Source of the DNA: Ptiloglossa arizonensis
Taxonomy: Eukaryota > Arthropoda > Insecta > Hymenoptera > Colletidae
Reading direction: 5' to 3'
NCBI RefSeq assembly: GCF_051014685.1
Contig: NW_027479284.1
Span: 100,893-164,892 of the forward strand
DNA length: 64,000 bases
A program made the translations under genes and the position numbers. Numbering within the stretch: position 1 is the first letter of the stretch; the number at the start of each line of letters is the position of its first letter. Below the pieces are notes generated by a model. That model was not told the origin of the DNA. It saw only the letters and a program-made list of their open reading frames with translations, and did no database searches. Below, piece after piece: positions 45,842 to 57,872 of this stretch.

Positions 45842-48142
45842 CAAAATTGCGAAAAATGTTTTGCCTTCTCAACCATTTCTTGGCTTCAAACTCCCATATC
45901 TCGCGAACGGATTAACCTAACCCAAAAATTCCTATTGCATCTGAAAGTAGAAACTCGCCCGATTACAACGGTAGGTGTATTTTTTCCCTAGGCCATTCTG
46001 GGTAAGCGTTTGGAGCAGTAGAAGTGCGAAAACTTTGTTCTCTTCTTAACCATTTCTTAGCTTCAAACTCCCATATCTCGCGAACGGATTGACCTAACCC
46101 AAAAATTCCTATTGCATCTGAAAGTAGAAACTCGCCCGATTACAACGGTATGTGTATTTTTTCCATAGCCCATTCTGGTTAAGCGTTTGGAGCAGCAGAA
46201 TTGCGAAAAATTTGTTGTCTTCTCAACCATTTCTTAGCTTCAAAGTCCCATATCTCGCGAACGGATTGACCGAACCCAAAAATTCCTGCTGCGTCTGAAA
46301 GTAGAAACTCGCCCGATTACAACGGTATGCGTATTTTTTCCCTAGGCCATTCTGGTTAAGCGTTTGGAGCAGCAGAATTGCGAAAAATGTTTTGCCTTCT
46401 CAACCATTTCTTGGCTTCAAGCTCCCATATCTCGCGAACGGATTGACCTAACCCAAAAATTCCTATTGCATCTGAAAGTAGAAACTCGCCCGATTACAAC
46501 GGTATGTGTATTTTTTCCCTAGGCCATTCTGGTTAAGCGTTTGAAGCAGCAGAACTGCGAAAAATTTTTTGCCTTCTCAACCATTTCTTGGCTTCAAACT
46601 CCCATATCTCGCGAACGGATTGAGCTATCCCAAAAATTCCTGTTGCGTGTGAAAGTAGAAACTCGCCCGATTACGACGGTCTGTGTATTTTTTCCCTGGC
46701 CCATTCCGGTTAAGCGTTTGGAGCAGCAGAATTGCGAAAAATTTGTTGCCTTCTCAACCATTTCTTAGCTTCAAAGTCCCATATCTCGCGAACGGATTGA
46801 ACAAACCCAAAAATTCCTGCTGCGCCAGAAAGTAGAAACTCGTCCGATTACAACGGTATGCGTATTTTTTCCCTAGGCCATTCTGGTTAAGCGTTTGGAG
46901 CAGCAGAATTGCGAAAAATGTTTTGCCTTCTCAACCATTTCTTGGCTTCAAAATCCCATATGACGCGAACGGATTGACCTAACCCAAAAATTCCTGTTGC
47001 ATCTGAAAGTAGAAACTCGCCCGATTACAACGGTATGTGTATTTTTTCCCTAGCCCTTTCTGGTTAAGCGTTTGGAGCAGCAGAATTGCGAAAAATTTGT
47101 TGTCCTCTCAACCATTTCTTAGCTTCAATGTCCCGTATCTCGCGAACGGATTGACGGAACCCAAAAATTCCTGCTGCGTCTGAAAGTAGTAACTCGCCCG
47201 ATTACAGCGGTATGCGTATTTTTTCCCTAGGCCATTCTGGTTAAGCGTTTGGAGCAGCAGAATTGCGAAAAATTGTATGCCTTCTCAACCATTTCTTGGC
47301 TTCAAACTCCCATATCTCGCGAACGGATTGACCTAACCCAAAAATTCCTATTGCATCTGAAAGTAGAAACTCGCCCGATTACAACGGTATGTGTATTTTT
47401 TCCCTAGGCCATTCTGGTTAAGCGTTTGGATCAGCAGAATTGCGAAAAATTCTATGCCTTCTCAACCATTTCTTGTCTTCAAACTCCCATATCTCGCGAA
47501 CGGATTGACCTAACCCAAAAATTCCTGTTGCGTGTGAAAGTAGAAACTCGCCCGATTACAACGGAATGTGTATTTTTTCCCTAGGCCATTCTGGTTAAGC
47601 GTTTGGAGCAGCAGAATTGCGAAAAATGTTTTACCTTCTCAACCATTTCTTAGCTTCAAAGTCCCATATCTCGCGAACGGATTGACCTAACCCAAAAATT
47701 CCTATTGCATCTGAAAGTAGAAACTCGCCCGATTACAACGGTATGTGTATTTTTTCCCTAGGCCATTCTGGTTAAGCGTTTGGAGCAGCAGAGTTGCGAA
47801 AAATTTTTTGCCTTCTCAACCATTTCTTGGCTTCAAACTCCCATATCTCGCGAACGGATTGACCTAACCCAAAAATTCCTGTTGCGTGTGAAAGTAGAAA
47901 ATCGCCCGATTACAACGGTATGTGTATTTCTTCCCTAGCCCATTCTGGTTAAGCGTTTGGAGCAGCAGAATTGCGAAAAATTTGTTGTCTTCTCAACCAT
48001 TTCTTAGCTTCAAAGTCCCATATCTCGCGAACGGATTGACCAAACCCAAAAATTCCTGCTGCGCCAGAAAGTAGAAACTCGCCCGATTACAACGGTATGT
48101 GTATTTTTTCCATAGCCCATTCTGGTTAAGCGTTTGGAGCAG
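45842..48142 (+). repeat. 13-mer higher-order repeat E-F-P-V-W-X-H-I-J-K-L-M-N, copy 2 (2301 bp)
   Basis: Same length and monomer order as 40002-42302. The first unit begins 'cagcaaaattgcg', like U, then matches E with 'tctgggtaagcg'. V has 'aatgttttgcc' instead of 'aatattttgcc', and W is preceded by 'gtgtatttttt' rather than 'gtgtacttttt'. I has 'gacggaaccc' near 47,153, and L has 'tttacc' near 47,632. N ends with 'ttccatagccc' (near 48,107), the A-type end, at the junction to S. Confidence 0.9.
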
Positions 48143-49556
48143 CAGAATTGCGAAAAATTGTATGCCTTCTCAACCATTTCTTGGCTTCAAATTCCCATAT
48201 CTCGCGAACGGATTAACCTAACCCAAAAATTCCTATTGCATCTGAAAGTAGAAACACGCCCGATTACAACGGTAGGTGTATTTTTTCCCTAGGCCATTCT
48301 GGTTAAGCGTTTGGAGCAGCAGAAGTGCGAAAACTTTGTTCTCTTCTTAACCATTTCTTAGCTTCAAACTCCCATATCTCGCGAACGGATTGACCTAACC
48401 CAAAAATTCCTATTGCATCTGAAAGTAGAAACTCGCCCGATTACAACGGTATGTGTATTTTTCCCTAGGCCATTCTGGTTAAGCGTTTGGAGCTGCAGAA
48501 TTGCGAAAAATGTTTTGCCTTCTCAACCATTTCTTCGTTTCAAACTCCCATATCTCGCGAACGGATTGACCTAACCCAAAAATTCCTATTGCATCTGAAA
48601 GTAGAAACTCGCCCGATTACAACGGTATGTGTATTTTTTCCCTAGGCCTTTCTGGTTAAGCGTTTGGGTCAGCAGAATTGCGAAAAATTTTTTGCCTTCT
48701 CAACCATTTCTTGGCATCAAACTCCCATATCTCGCGAACGGATTGACCTAATCCAAAAATTCCTGTTGCATCTGAAAGTAGAAACTCGCCCGATTACAAC
48801 GGTATGTGTATTTTTTCCATAGCCCATTCTGGTTAAGCGTTTGGAGCAGCAGAATTGCGAAAAATTGTATGCCTTCTCAACCATTTCTTGGCTTCAAATT
48901 CCCATATCTCGCGAACGGATTAACCTAACCCAAAAATTCCTATTGCATCTGAAAGTAGAAACACGCCCGATTACAACGGTAGGTGTATTTTTTCCCTAGG
49001 CCATTCTGGTTAAGCGTTTGGAGCAGCAGAAGTGCGAAAACTTTGTTCTCTTCTTAACCATTTCTTAGCTTCAAACTCCCATATCTCGCGAACGGATTGA
49101 CCTAACCCAAAAATTCCTATTGCATCTGAAAGTAGAAACTCGCCCGATTACAACGGTATGTGTATTTTTCCCTAGGCCATTCTGGTTAAGCGTTTGGAGC
49201 AGCAAAATTGCGAAAAATGTTTTGTCTTCTCAACCATTTCTTGGCTTCAAACTCCCATATCTCGCGAACGGATTAACCTAACCCAAAAATTCCTGCTGCG
49301 TCTGAAAGTAGAAACTCGCCCGATTACAACGGTATGCGTATTTTTTCCCTAGGCCATTCTGGTTAAGCGTTTGGAGCAGCAGAATTGCGAAAAATGTTTT
49401 GCCTTCTCAACCATTTCTTGGCTTCAAGCTCCCATATCTCGCGAACGGATTGACCTAACCCAAAAATTCCTATTGCATCTGAAAGTAGAAACTCGCCCGA
49501 TTACAACGGTATGTGTATTTTTTCCCTAGGCCATTCTGGTTAAGCGTTTGAAGCAG
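48143..49556 (+). repeat. Block S-T-Q-A-S-T-U-V (1414 bp)
   Basis: S at 48143 is joined directly to N through 'ttccatagccc', so N took the end of an A monomer. Q-A-S-T (48496-49202) is one of several copies of a 4-mer. U (49203) starts 'cagcaaaattgcg', has 'aatgttttgtc' and 'ggattaacc', and ends with the P-type 'ctgctgcgtctg' and 'tatgcgtatt'. V has 'cttcaagctccc'. Two T monomers are 176 bp, hence 8 x 177 minus 2. Confidence 0.87.
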
Positions 49557-51326
49557 CAGAACTGCGAAAAATTTTTTGCCTTCTCAACCATTTCTTGGCT
49601 TCAAACTCCCATATCTCGCGAACGGATTGAGCTATCCCAAAAATTCCTGTTGCGTGTGAAAGTAGAAACTCGCCCGATTACGACGGTCTGTGTATTTTTT
49701 CCCTGGCCCATTCCGGTTAAGCGTTTGGAGCAGCAGAATTGCGAAAAATTTGTTGCCTTCTCAACCATTTCTTAGCTTCAAAGTCCCATATCTCGCGAAC
49801 GGATTGAACAAACCCAAAAATTCCTGCTGCGCCAGAAAGTAGAAACTCGCCCGATTACAACGGTATGCGTATTTTTTCCCTAGGCCATTCTGGTTAAGCG
49901 TTTGGAGCAGCAGAATTGCGAAAAATGTTTTGCCTTCTCAACCATTTCTTGGCTTCAAACTCCCATATGTCGCGAACGGATTGACCTAACCCAAAAATTC
50001 CTGTTGCATCTGAAAGTAGAAACTCGCCCGATTACAACGGTATGTGTATTTTTTCCCTAGGCCATTCTGGTTAAGCGTTTGGAGCAGCAGAATTGCGAAA
50101 AATTGTATGCCATCTCAACCATTTCTTGTCTTCAAACTCCCATATCTCGCGAACGGATTGACCTAACCCAAAAATTCCTGTTGCGTGTGAAAGTAGAAAC
50201 TCGCCCGATTACAACGGAATGTGTATTTTTTCCCTAGGCCATTCTGGTTAAGCGTTTGGAGCAGCAGAATTGCGAAAAATGTTTTGCCTTCTCAACCATT
50301 TCTTAGCTTCAAAGTCCCATATCTCGCGAACGGATTGACCTAACCCAAAAATTCCTATTGCATCTGAAAGTAGAAACTCGCCCGATTACAACGGTATGTG
50401 TATTTTTTCCCTAGGCCATTCTGGTTAAGCGTTTGGAGCAGCAGAATTGCGAAAAATTTTTTGCCTTCTCAACCATTTCTTGGCTTCAAACTCCCATATC
50501 TCGCGAACGGATTGACCTAACCCAAAAATTCCTGTTGCGTGTGAAAGTAGAAAATCGCCCGATTACAACGGTATGTGTATTTCTTCCCTAGCCCATTCTG
50601 GTTAAGCGTTTGGAGCAGCAGAATTGCGAAAAATTTGTTGTCTTCTCAACCATTTCTTAGCTTCAAAGTCCCATATCTCGCGAACGGATTGACCAAACCC
50701 AAAAATTCCTGCTGCGCCAGAAAGTAGAAACTCGCCCGATTACAACGGAATGTGTATTTTTTCCCTAGGCCATTCTGGTTATGCGTTTGGAGCAGCAGAA
50801 TTGCGAAAAATGTTTTGCCTTCTCAACCATTTCTTAGCTTCAAAGTCCCATATCTCGCGAACGGATTGACCTAACCCAAAAATTCCTATTGCATCTGAAA
50901 GTAGAAACTCGCCCGATTACAACGGTATGCGTATTTTTTCCCTAGGCCATTCTGGTTAAGCGTTTGGAGCAGCAGAATTGCGAAAAATGTTTTGCCTTCT
51001 CAACCATTTCTTGGCTTCAAACTCCCATATCTCGCGAACGGATTGACCTAACCCAAAAATTCCTGTTGCGTGTGAAAGTAGAAAATCGCCCGATTACAAC
51101 GGTATGTGTATTTCTTCCCTAGCCCATTCTGGTTAAGCGTTTGGAGCAGCAGAATTGCGAAAAATTTGTTGTCTTCTCAACCATTTCTTAGCTTCAAAGT
51201 CCCATATCTCGCGAACGGATTGACCAAACCCAAAAATTCCTGCTGCGCCAGAAAGTAGAAACTCGCCCGATTACAACGGAATGTGTGTTTTTTCCCTAGG
51301 CCATTCTGGTTAAGCGTTTGGAGCAG
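49557..51326 (+). repeat. 10-mer higher-order repeat W-X-H'-(J/K)-L-M-N-L-M'-N, copy 1 (1770 bp)
   Basis: The unit recurs at 53273-55042 and, cut by the window edge, at 62293-64000. Markers are 'catatgtcgcg' (H'), 'aattgtatgccatctc' followed by 'cttgtcttc' (J/K hybrid), 'ggttatgcgtttgg' between N and L (50,781, 54,497 and 63,517), and M' with 'aatgttttgcc' followed by 'gaaaatcgccc'. Compared with the 7-mer, monomer I is missing and J is fused to K. L-M-N is duplicated inside the unit. This copy has the private 'gtgtgttttttcc' near 51,285. Confidence 0.92.
50088..50264 (+). repeat. J/K hybrid monomer
   Basis: It starts as J ('aattgtatgcc') with a private 'gccatctcaacc', then continues as K ('cttgtcttcaaac', 'tgttgcgtgtg', 'cggaatgtg'). 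Identical hybrids sit at 53804 and 62824, so the fusion happened once, before the 10-mer spread. In the ancestral 7-mer J and K are neighbours, so an exchange one monomer out of register, deleting 177 bp, explains it. Confidence 0.85.
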
Positions 51327-52211
51327 CAGAATTGCGAAAAATGTTTTGCCTTCTCAACCATTTCTTAGCTTCAAAGTCCCATATCTCGCGAACGGATTGA
51401 CCTAACCCAAAAATTCCTATTGCATCTGAAAGTAGAAACTCGCCCGATTACAACGGTATGCGTATTTTTTCCCTAGGCCATTCTGGTTAAGCGTTTGGAG
51501 CAGCAGAATTGCGAAAAATGTTTTGCCTTCTCAACCATTTCTTGGCTTCAAACTCCCATATCTCCCGAACGGATTGACCTAACCCAAAAATTCCTGTTGC
51601 ATCTGAAAGTAGAAACTCGCCCGATTACAACGGTATGTGTATTTTTTCCCTAGCCCACTCTGGTTAAGCGTTTGGAGCAGCAGAATTGCGAAAAATGTTT
51701 TGCCTTCTCAACCATTTCTTGGCTTCAAACTCCCATATGTCGCGAACGGATTGACCTAACCCAAAAATTCCTGTTGCATCTGAAAGTAGAAACTCGCCCG
51801 ATTACAACGGTATGTGTATTTTTTCCCTAGCCCATTCTGGTTAAGCGTTTGGAGCAGCAGAATTGCGAAAAATTTGTTGTCTTCTCAACCATTTCTTAGG
51901 TTCAAAGTCCCATATCTCGCGAACGGATTGACCGAACCCAAAAATTCCTGCTGCGTCTGAAAGTAGAAATTCGCCCGATTACAACGGTATGCGAATTTTT
52001 TCCCTAGGCCATTCTGGTTAAGCGTTTGGAGCCGCAGAATTGCGAAAAATGTTTTGCCTTCTCAACCATTTCTTGGCTTCAAACTCCCATATCTCCCGAA
52101 CGGATTGACCTAACCCAAAAATTCCTGTTGCATCTGAAAGTAGAAACTCGCCCGATTACAACGGTATGTGTATTTTTTCCATAGCCCATTCTGGTTAAGC
52201 GTTTGGAGCAG
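51327..52211 (+). repeat. Irregular five-monomer block between 10-mer copy 1 and S-T-U-V
   Basis: The units are L (51327), a D-like unit with 'tctcccgaac' and 'agcccactc' (51504), H' (51681), P with the private 'cttaggttcaaag' (51858), and a unit starting 'gagccgcag' with 'tctcccgaac' and an A-type end 'ttccatagccc' (52035). The two units with 'tctcccgaac' share a rare break of the TCGCGA palindrome, so one probably derives from the other. Confidence 0.8.
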
Positions 52212-53272
52212 CAGAATTGCGAAAAATTGTATGCCTTCTCAACCATTTCTTGGCTTCAAATTCCCATATCTCGCGAACGGATTCACCTAACCCAAAAATT
52301 CCTATTGCATCTGAAAGTAGAAACACGCCCGATTACAACGGTAGGTGTATTTTTTCCCTAGGCCATTCTGGTTAAGCGTTTGGAGCAGCAGAAGTGCGAA
52401 AACTTTGTTCTCTTCTTAACCATTTCTTAGCTTCAAACTCCCATATCTCGCGAACGGATTGACCTAACCCAAAAATTCCTATTGCATCTGAAAGTAGAAA
52501 CTCGCCCGATTACAACGGTATGTGTATTTTTCCCTAGGCCATTCTGGTTAAGCGTTTGGAGCAGCAAAATTGCGAAAAATGTTTTGTCTTCTCAACCATT
52601 TCTTGGCTTCAAACTCCCATATCTCGCGAACGGATTAACCTAACCCAAAAATTCCTGCTGCGTCTGAAAGTAGAAACTCGCCCGATTACAACGGTATGCG
52701 TATTTTTTCCCTAGGCCATTCTGGTTAAGCGTTTGGAGCAGCAGAATTGCGAAAAATGTTTTGCCTTCTCAACCATTTCTTGGCTTCAAGCTCCCATATC
52801 TCGCGAACGGATTGACCTAACCCAAAAATTCCTATTGCATCTGAAAGTAGAAACTCGCCCGATTACAACGGTATGTGTATTTTTTCCCTAGGCCATTCTG
52901 GTTAAGCGTTTGGAGCAGCAGAATTGCGAAAAATTTTTTGCCTTCTCAACCATTTCTTGGCTTCAAACTCCCATATCTCGCGAACGGATTGACCTAACCC
53001 AAAAATTCCTGTTGCGTGTGAAAGTAGAAACTCGCCCGATTACAACGGTATGTGTATTTTTTCCCTAGCCCATTCTGGTTAAGCGTTTGGAGCAGCAGAA
53101 TTGCGAAAAATTTGTTGTCTTCTCAACCATTTCTTAGGTTCAAAGTCCCATATCTCGCGAACGGATTGACCGAACCCAAAAATTCCTGCTGCGTCTGAAA
53201 GTAGAAATTCGCCCGATTACAACGGTATGCGAATTTTTTCCCTAGGCCATTCTGGTTAAGCGTTTGAAGCAG
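52212..53272 (+). repeat. Block S-T-U-V-(M-like)-P (1061 bp)
   Basis: S-T-U-V copies 48850-49556 (offset 3362 bp). S has the private 'ggattcacc' near 52,282. Two extra monomers follow (52919-53272): one with 'attttttgcc', 'tgttgcgtgtg' and 'ccctagccc', and a P with 'cttaggttcaaag'. They raise the offset between the flanking copies from 3362 to 3716 bp (354 = 2 x 177). Confidence 0.85.
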
Positions 53273-55042
53273 CAGAACTGCGAAAAATTTTTTGCCTTCT
53301 CAACCATTTCTTGGCTTCAAACTCCCATATCTCGCGAACGGATTGAGCTATCCCAAAAATTCCTGTTGCGTGTGAAAGTAGAAACTCGCCCGATTACGAC
53401 GGTCTGAGTATTTTTTCCCTGGCCCATTCCGGTTAAGCGTTTGGAGCAGCAGAATTGCGAAAAATTTGTTGCCTTCTCAACCATTTCTTAGCTTCAAAGT
53501 CCCATATCTCGCGAACGGATTGAACAAACCCAAAAATTCCTGCTGCGCCAGAAAGTAGAAACTCGCCCGATTACAACGGTATGCGTATTTTTTCCCTAGG
53601 CCATTCTGGTTAAGCGTTTGGAGCAGCAGAATTGCGAAAAATGTTTTGCCTTCTCAACCATTTCTTGGCTTCAAACTCCCATATGTCGCGAACGGATTGA
53701 CCTAACCCAAAAATTCCTGTTGCATCTGAAAGTAGAAACTCGCCCGATTACAACGGTATGTGTATTTTTTCCCTAGGCCATTCTGGTTAAGCGTTTGGAG
53801 CAGCAGAATTGCGAAAAATTGTATGCCATCTCAACCATTTCTTGTCTTCAAACTCCCATATCTCGCGAACGGATTGACCTAACCCAAAAATTCCTGTTGC
53901 GTGTGAAAGTAGAAACTCGCCCGATTACAACGGAATGTGTATTTTTTCCCTAGGCCATTCTGGTTAAGCGTTTGGAGCAGCAGAATTGCGAAAAATGTTT
54001 TGCCTTCTCAACCATTTCTTAGCTTCAAAGTCCCATATCTCGCGAACGGATTGACCTAACCCAAAAATTCCTATTGCATCTGAAAGTAGAAACTCGCCCG
54101 ATTACAACGGTATGTGTATTTTTTCCCTAGGCCATTCTGGTTAAGCGTTTGGAGCAGCAGAATTGCGAAAAATTTTTTGCCTTCTCAACCATTTCTTGGC
54201 TTCAAACTCCCATATCTCGCGAACGGATTGACCTAACCCAAAAATTCCTGTTGCGTGTGAAAGTAGAAAATCGCCCGATTACAACGGTATGTGTATTTCT
54301 TCCCTAGCCCATTCTGGTTAAGCGTTTGGAGCAGCAGAATTGCGAAAAATTTGTTGTCTTCTCAACCATTTCTTAGCTTCAAAGTCCCATATCTCGCGAA
54401 CGGATTGACCAAACCCAAAAATTCCTGCTGCGCCAGAAAGTAGAAACTCGCCCGATTACAACGGAATGTGTATTTTTTCCCTAGGCCATTCTGGTTATGC
54501 GTTTGGAGCAGCAGAATTGCGAAAAATGTTTTGCCTTCTCAACCATTTCTTAGCTTCAAAGTCCCATATCTCGCGAACGGATTGACCTAACCCAAAAATT
54601 CCTATTGCATCTGAAAGTAGAAACTCGCCCGATTACAACGGTATGCGTATTTTTTCCCTAGGCCATTCTGGTTAAGCGTTTGGAGCAGCAGAATTGCGAA
54701 AAATGTTTTGCCTTCTCAACCATTTCTTGGCTTCAAACTCCCATATCTCGCGAACGGATTGACCTAACCCAAAAATTCCTGTTGCGTGTGAAAGTAGAAA
54801 ATCGCCCGATTACAACGGTATGTGTATTTCTTCCCTAGCCCATTCTGGTTAAGCGTTTGGAGCAGCAGAATTGCGAAAAATTTGTTGTCTTCTCAACCAT
54901 TTCTTAGCTTCAAAGTCCCATATCTCGCGAACGGATTGACCAAACCCAAAAATTCCTGCTGCGCCAGAAAGTAGAAACTCGCCCGATTACAACGGAATGT
55001 GTATTTTTTCCCTAGGCCATTCTGGTTAAGCGTTTGGAGCAG
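53273..55042 (+). repeat. 10-mer higher-order repeat W-X-H'-(J/K)-L-M-N-L-M'-N, copy 2 (1770 bp)
   Basis: Same as 49557-51326 at an offset of 3716 bp. W has 'cggtctgagta' near 53,401, where the five other W copies have 'cggtctgtgta'. This creates a stop codon in the frame that is open in the others. The last N has the ordinary 'gtgtattttttcc'. Confidence 0.92.
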
Positions 55043-55573
55043 CAGAATTGCGAAAAATGTTTTGCCTTCTCAACCATTTCTTAGCTTCAAAGTCCCATAT
55101 CTCGCGAACGGATTGACCTAACCCAAAAATTCCTATTGCATCTGAAAGTAGAAACTCGCCCGATTACAGCGGTATGCGTATTTTTTCCCTAGGCCATTCT
55201 GGTTAAGCGTTTGGAGCAGCAGAATTGCGAAAAATTGTATGCCTTCTCAACCATTTCTTGGCTTCAAACTCCCATATCTCGCGAACGGATTGACCTAACC
55301 CAAAAATTCCTATTGCATCTGAAAGTAGAAACTCGCCCGATTACAACGGTATGTGTATTTTTTCCCTAGGCCATTCTGGTTAAGCGTTTGGATCAGCAGA
55401 ATTGCGAAAAATTCTATGCCTTCTCAACCATTTCTTGTCTTCAAACTCCCATATCTCGCGAACGGATTGACCTAACCCAAAAATTCCTGTTGCGTGTGAA
55501 AGTAGAAACTCGCCCGATTACAACGGAATGTGTATTTTTTCCCTAGGCCATTCTGGTTAAGCGTTTGGAGCAG
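55043..55573 (+). repeat. Linker L-J-K (531 bp)
   Basis: L at 55043 ends with 'cagcggtatgcg', a marker normally belonging to I, so it is an L/I hybrid leading correctly into J. J and K then match the 7-mer copies, and L-M-N-O follows. It shows where the 10-mer family was rejoined to the older 7-mer order. Confidence 0.82.
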
Positions 55574-57165
55574 CAGAATTGCGAAAAATGTTTTACCTTC
55601 TCAACCATTTCTTAGCTTCAAAGTCCCATACCTCGCGAACGGATTGACCTAACCCAAAAATTCCTATTGCATCTGAAAGTAGAAACTCGCCCGATTACAA
55701 CGGTATGTGTATTTTTTCCCTAGGCCATTCTGGTTAAGCGTTTGGAGCAGCAGAGTTGCGAAAAATTTTTTGCCTTCTCAACCATTTCTTGGCTTCAAAC
55801 TCCCATATCTCGCGAACGGATTGACCTAACCCAAAAATTCCTGTTGCGTGTGAAAGTAGAAAATAGCCCGATTACAACGGTATGTGTATTTCTTCCCTAG
55901 CCCATTCTGGTTAAGCGTTTGGAGCAGCAGAATTGCGAAAAATTTGTTGTCTTCTCAACCATTTCTTAGCTTCAAAGTCCCATATCTCGCGAACGGATTG
56001 ACCAAACCCAAAAATTCCTGCTGCGCCAGAAAGTAGAAACTCGCCCGATTACAACGGTATGTGTATTTTTTCCCTAGGCCATTCTGGTTAAGCGTCTGGA
56101 TCAACAGAATTGCGAAAAATTGTATGCCTTCTCAACCATTTCTTGGCTTCAAATTCCCATATCTCGCGAACGGATTGACCTAACGCAAAAATTCCTGTTG
56201 CGTGTGAAAGTAGAAACTCGCCCAATTACAACGGTATGTGTATTTTTTCCCTAGCCCATTCTGGTTAAGCGTTTGGAGCAGCAGAATTGCGAAAAATTTG
56301 TTGTCTTCTCAACCATTTCTTAGCTTCAAAGTCCCATATCTCGCGAACGGATTGACCGAACCCAAAAATTCCTGCTGCGTCTGAAAGTAGAAATTCGCCC
56401 GATTACAATGGTATGCGAATTTTTTCCCTAGGCCATTCTGGTTAAGCGTTTGGAGCTGCAGAATTGCGAAAAATGTTTTGCCTTCTCAACCATTTCTTCG
56501 TTTCAAACTCCCATATCTCGCGAACGGATTGACCTAACCCAAAAATTCCTATTGCATCTGAAAGTAGAAACTCGCCCGATTACAACGGTATGTGTATTTT
56601 TTCCCTAGGCCTTTCTGGTTAAGCGTTTGGGTCAGCAGAATTGCGAAAAATTTTTTGCCTTCTCAACCATTTCTTGGCATCAAACTCCCATATCTCGCGA
56701 ACGGATTGACCTAATCCAAAAATTCCTGTTGCATCTGAAAGTAGAAACTCGCCCGATTACAACGGTATGTGTATTTTTTCCATAGCCCATTCTGGTTAAG
56801 CGTTTGGAGCAGCAGAATTGCGAAAAATTGTATGCCTTCTCAACCATTTCTTGGCTTCAAATTCCCATATCTCGCGAACGGATTAACCTAACCCAAAAAT
56901 TCCTATTGCATCTGAAAGTAGAAACACGCCCGATTACAACGGTAGGTGTATTTTTTCCCTAGGCCATTCTGGTTAAGCGTTTGGAGCAGCAGAAGTGCGA
57001 AAACTTTGTTCTCTTCTTAACCATTTCTTAGCTTCAAACTCCCATATCTCGCGAACGGATTGACCTAACCCAAAAATTCCTATTGCATCTGAAAGTAGAA
57101 ACTCGCCCGATTACAACGGTATGTGTATTTTTCCCTAGGCCATTCTGGTTAAGCGTTTGGAGCTG
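55574..57165 (+). repeat. 9-mer succession L-M-N-O-P-Q-A-S-T (1592 bp), copy 2
   Basis: Same as 44250-45841. L has 'tttacc' and the private 'catacctcg' near 55,627; M has 'gaaaatagccc' near 55,860; O has 'cccaatt'; P has 'acaatggtatg' near 56,404. The terminal Q-A-S-T is followed by a tandem copy of itself. Confidence 0.9.
56459..57165 (+). repeat. 4-mer Q-A-S-T (707 bp), first of a tandem pair
   Basis: The 4-mer is 707 bp (3 x 177 + 176). It is repeated directly at 57166-57872 with no difference I could see. Other copies are at 45135-45841, 48496-49202, 58757-59463, 59464-60169 and 61232-61938. The A monomer in it is the same type that heads units in the left half, so the two HOR families share at least this building block. 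Confidence 0.92.
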
Positions 57166-57872
57166 CAGAATTGCGAAAAATGTTTTGCCTTCTCAACCAT
57201 TTCTTCGTTTCAAACTCCCATATCTCGCGAACGGATTGACCTAACCCAAAAATTCCTATTGCATCTGAAAGTAGAAACTCGCCCGATTACAACGGTATGT
57301 GTATTTTTTCCCTAGGCCTTTCTGGTTAAGCGTTTGGGTCAGCAGAATTGCGAAAAATTTTTTGCCTTCTCAACCATTTCTTGGCATCAAACTCCCATAT
57401 CTCGCGAACGGATTGACCTAATCCAAAAATTCCTGTTGCATCTGAAAGTAGAAACTCGCCCGATTACAACGGTATGTGTATTTTTTCCATAGCCCATTCT
57501 GGTTAAGCGTTTGGAGCAGCAGAATTGCGAAAAATTGTATGCCTTCTCAACCATTTCTTGGCTTCAAATTCCCATATCTCGCGAACGGATTAACCTAACC
57601 CAAAAATTCCTATTGCATCTGAAAGTAGAAACACGCCCGATTACAACGGTAGGTGTATTTTTTCCCTAGGCCATTCTGGTTAAGCGTTTGGAGCAGCAGA
57701 AGTGCGAAAACTTTGTTCTCTTCTTAACCATTTCTTAGCTTCAAACTCCCATATCTCGCGAACGGATTGACCTAACCCAAAAATTCCTATTGCATCTGAA
57801 AGTAGAAACTCGCCCGATTACAACGGTATGTGTATTTTTCCCTAGGCCATTCTGGTTAAGCGTTTGGAGCAG
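57166..57872 (+). repeat. 4-mer Q-A-S-T (707 bp), second of a tandem pair
   Basis: Direct copy of 56459-57165. It is followed by a U/Q hybrid rather than by Q or U. Confidence 0.92.
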
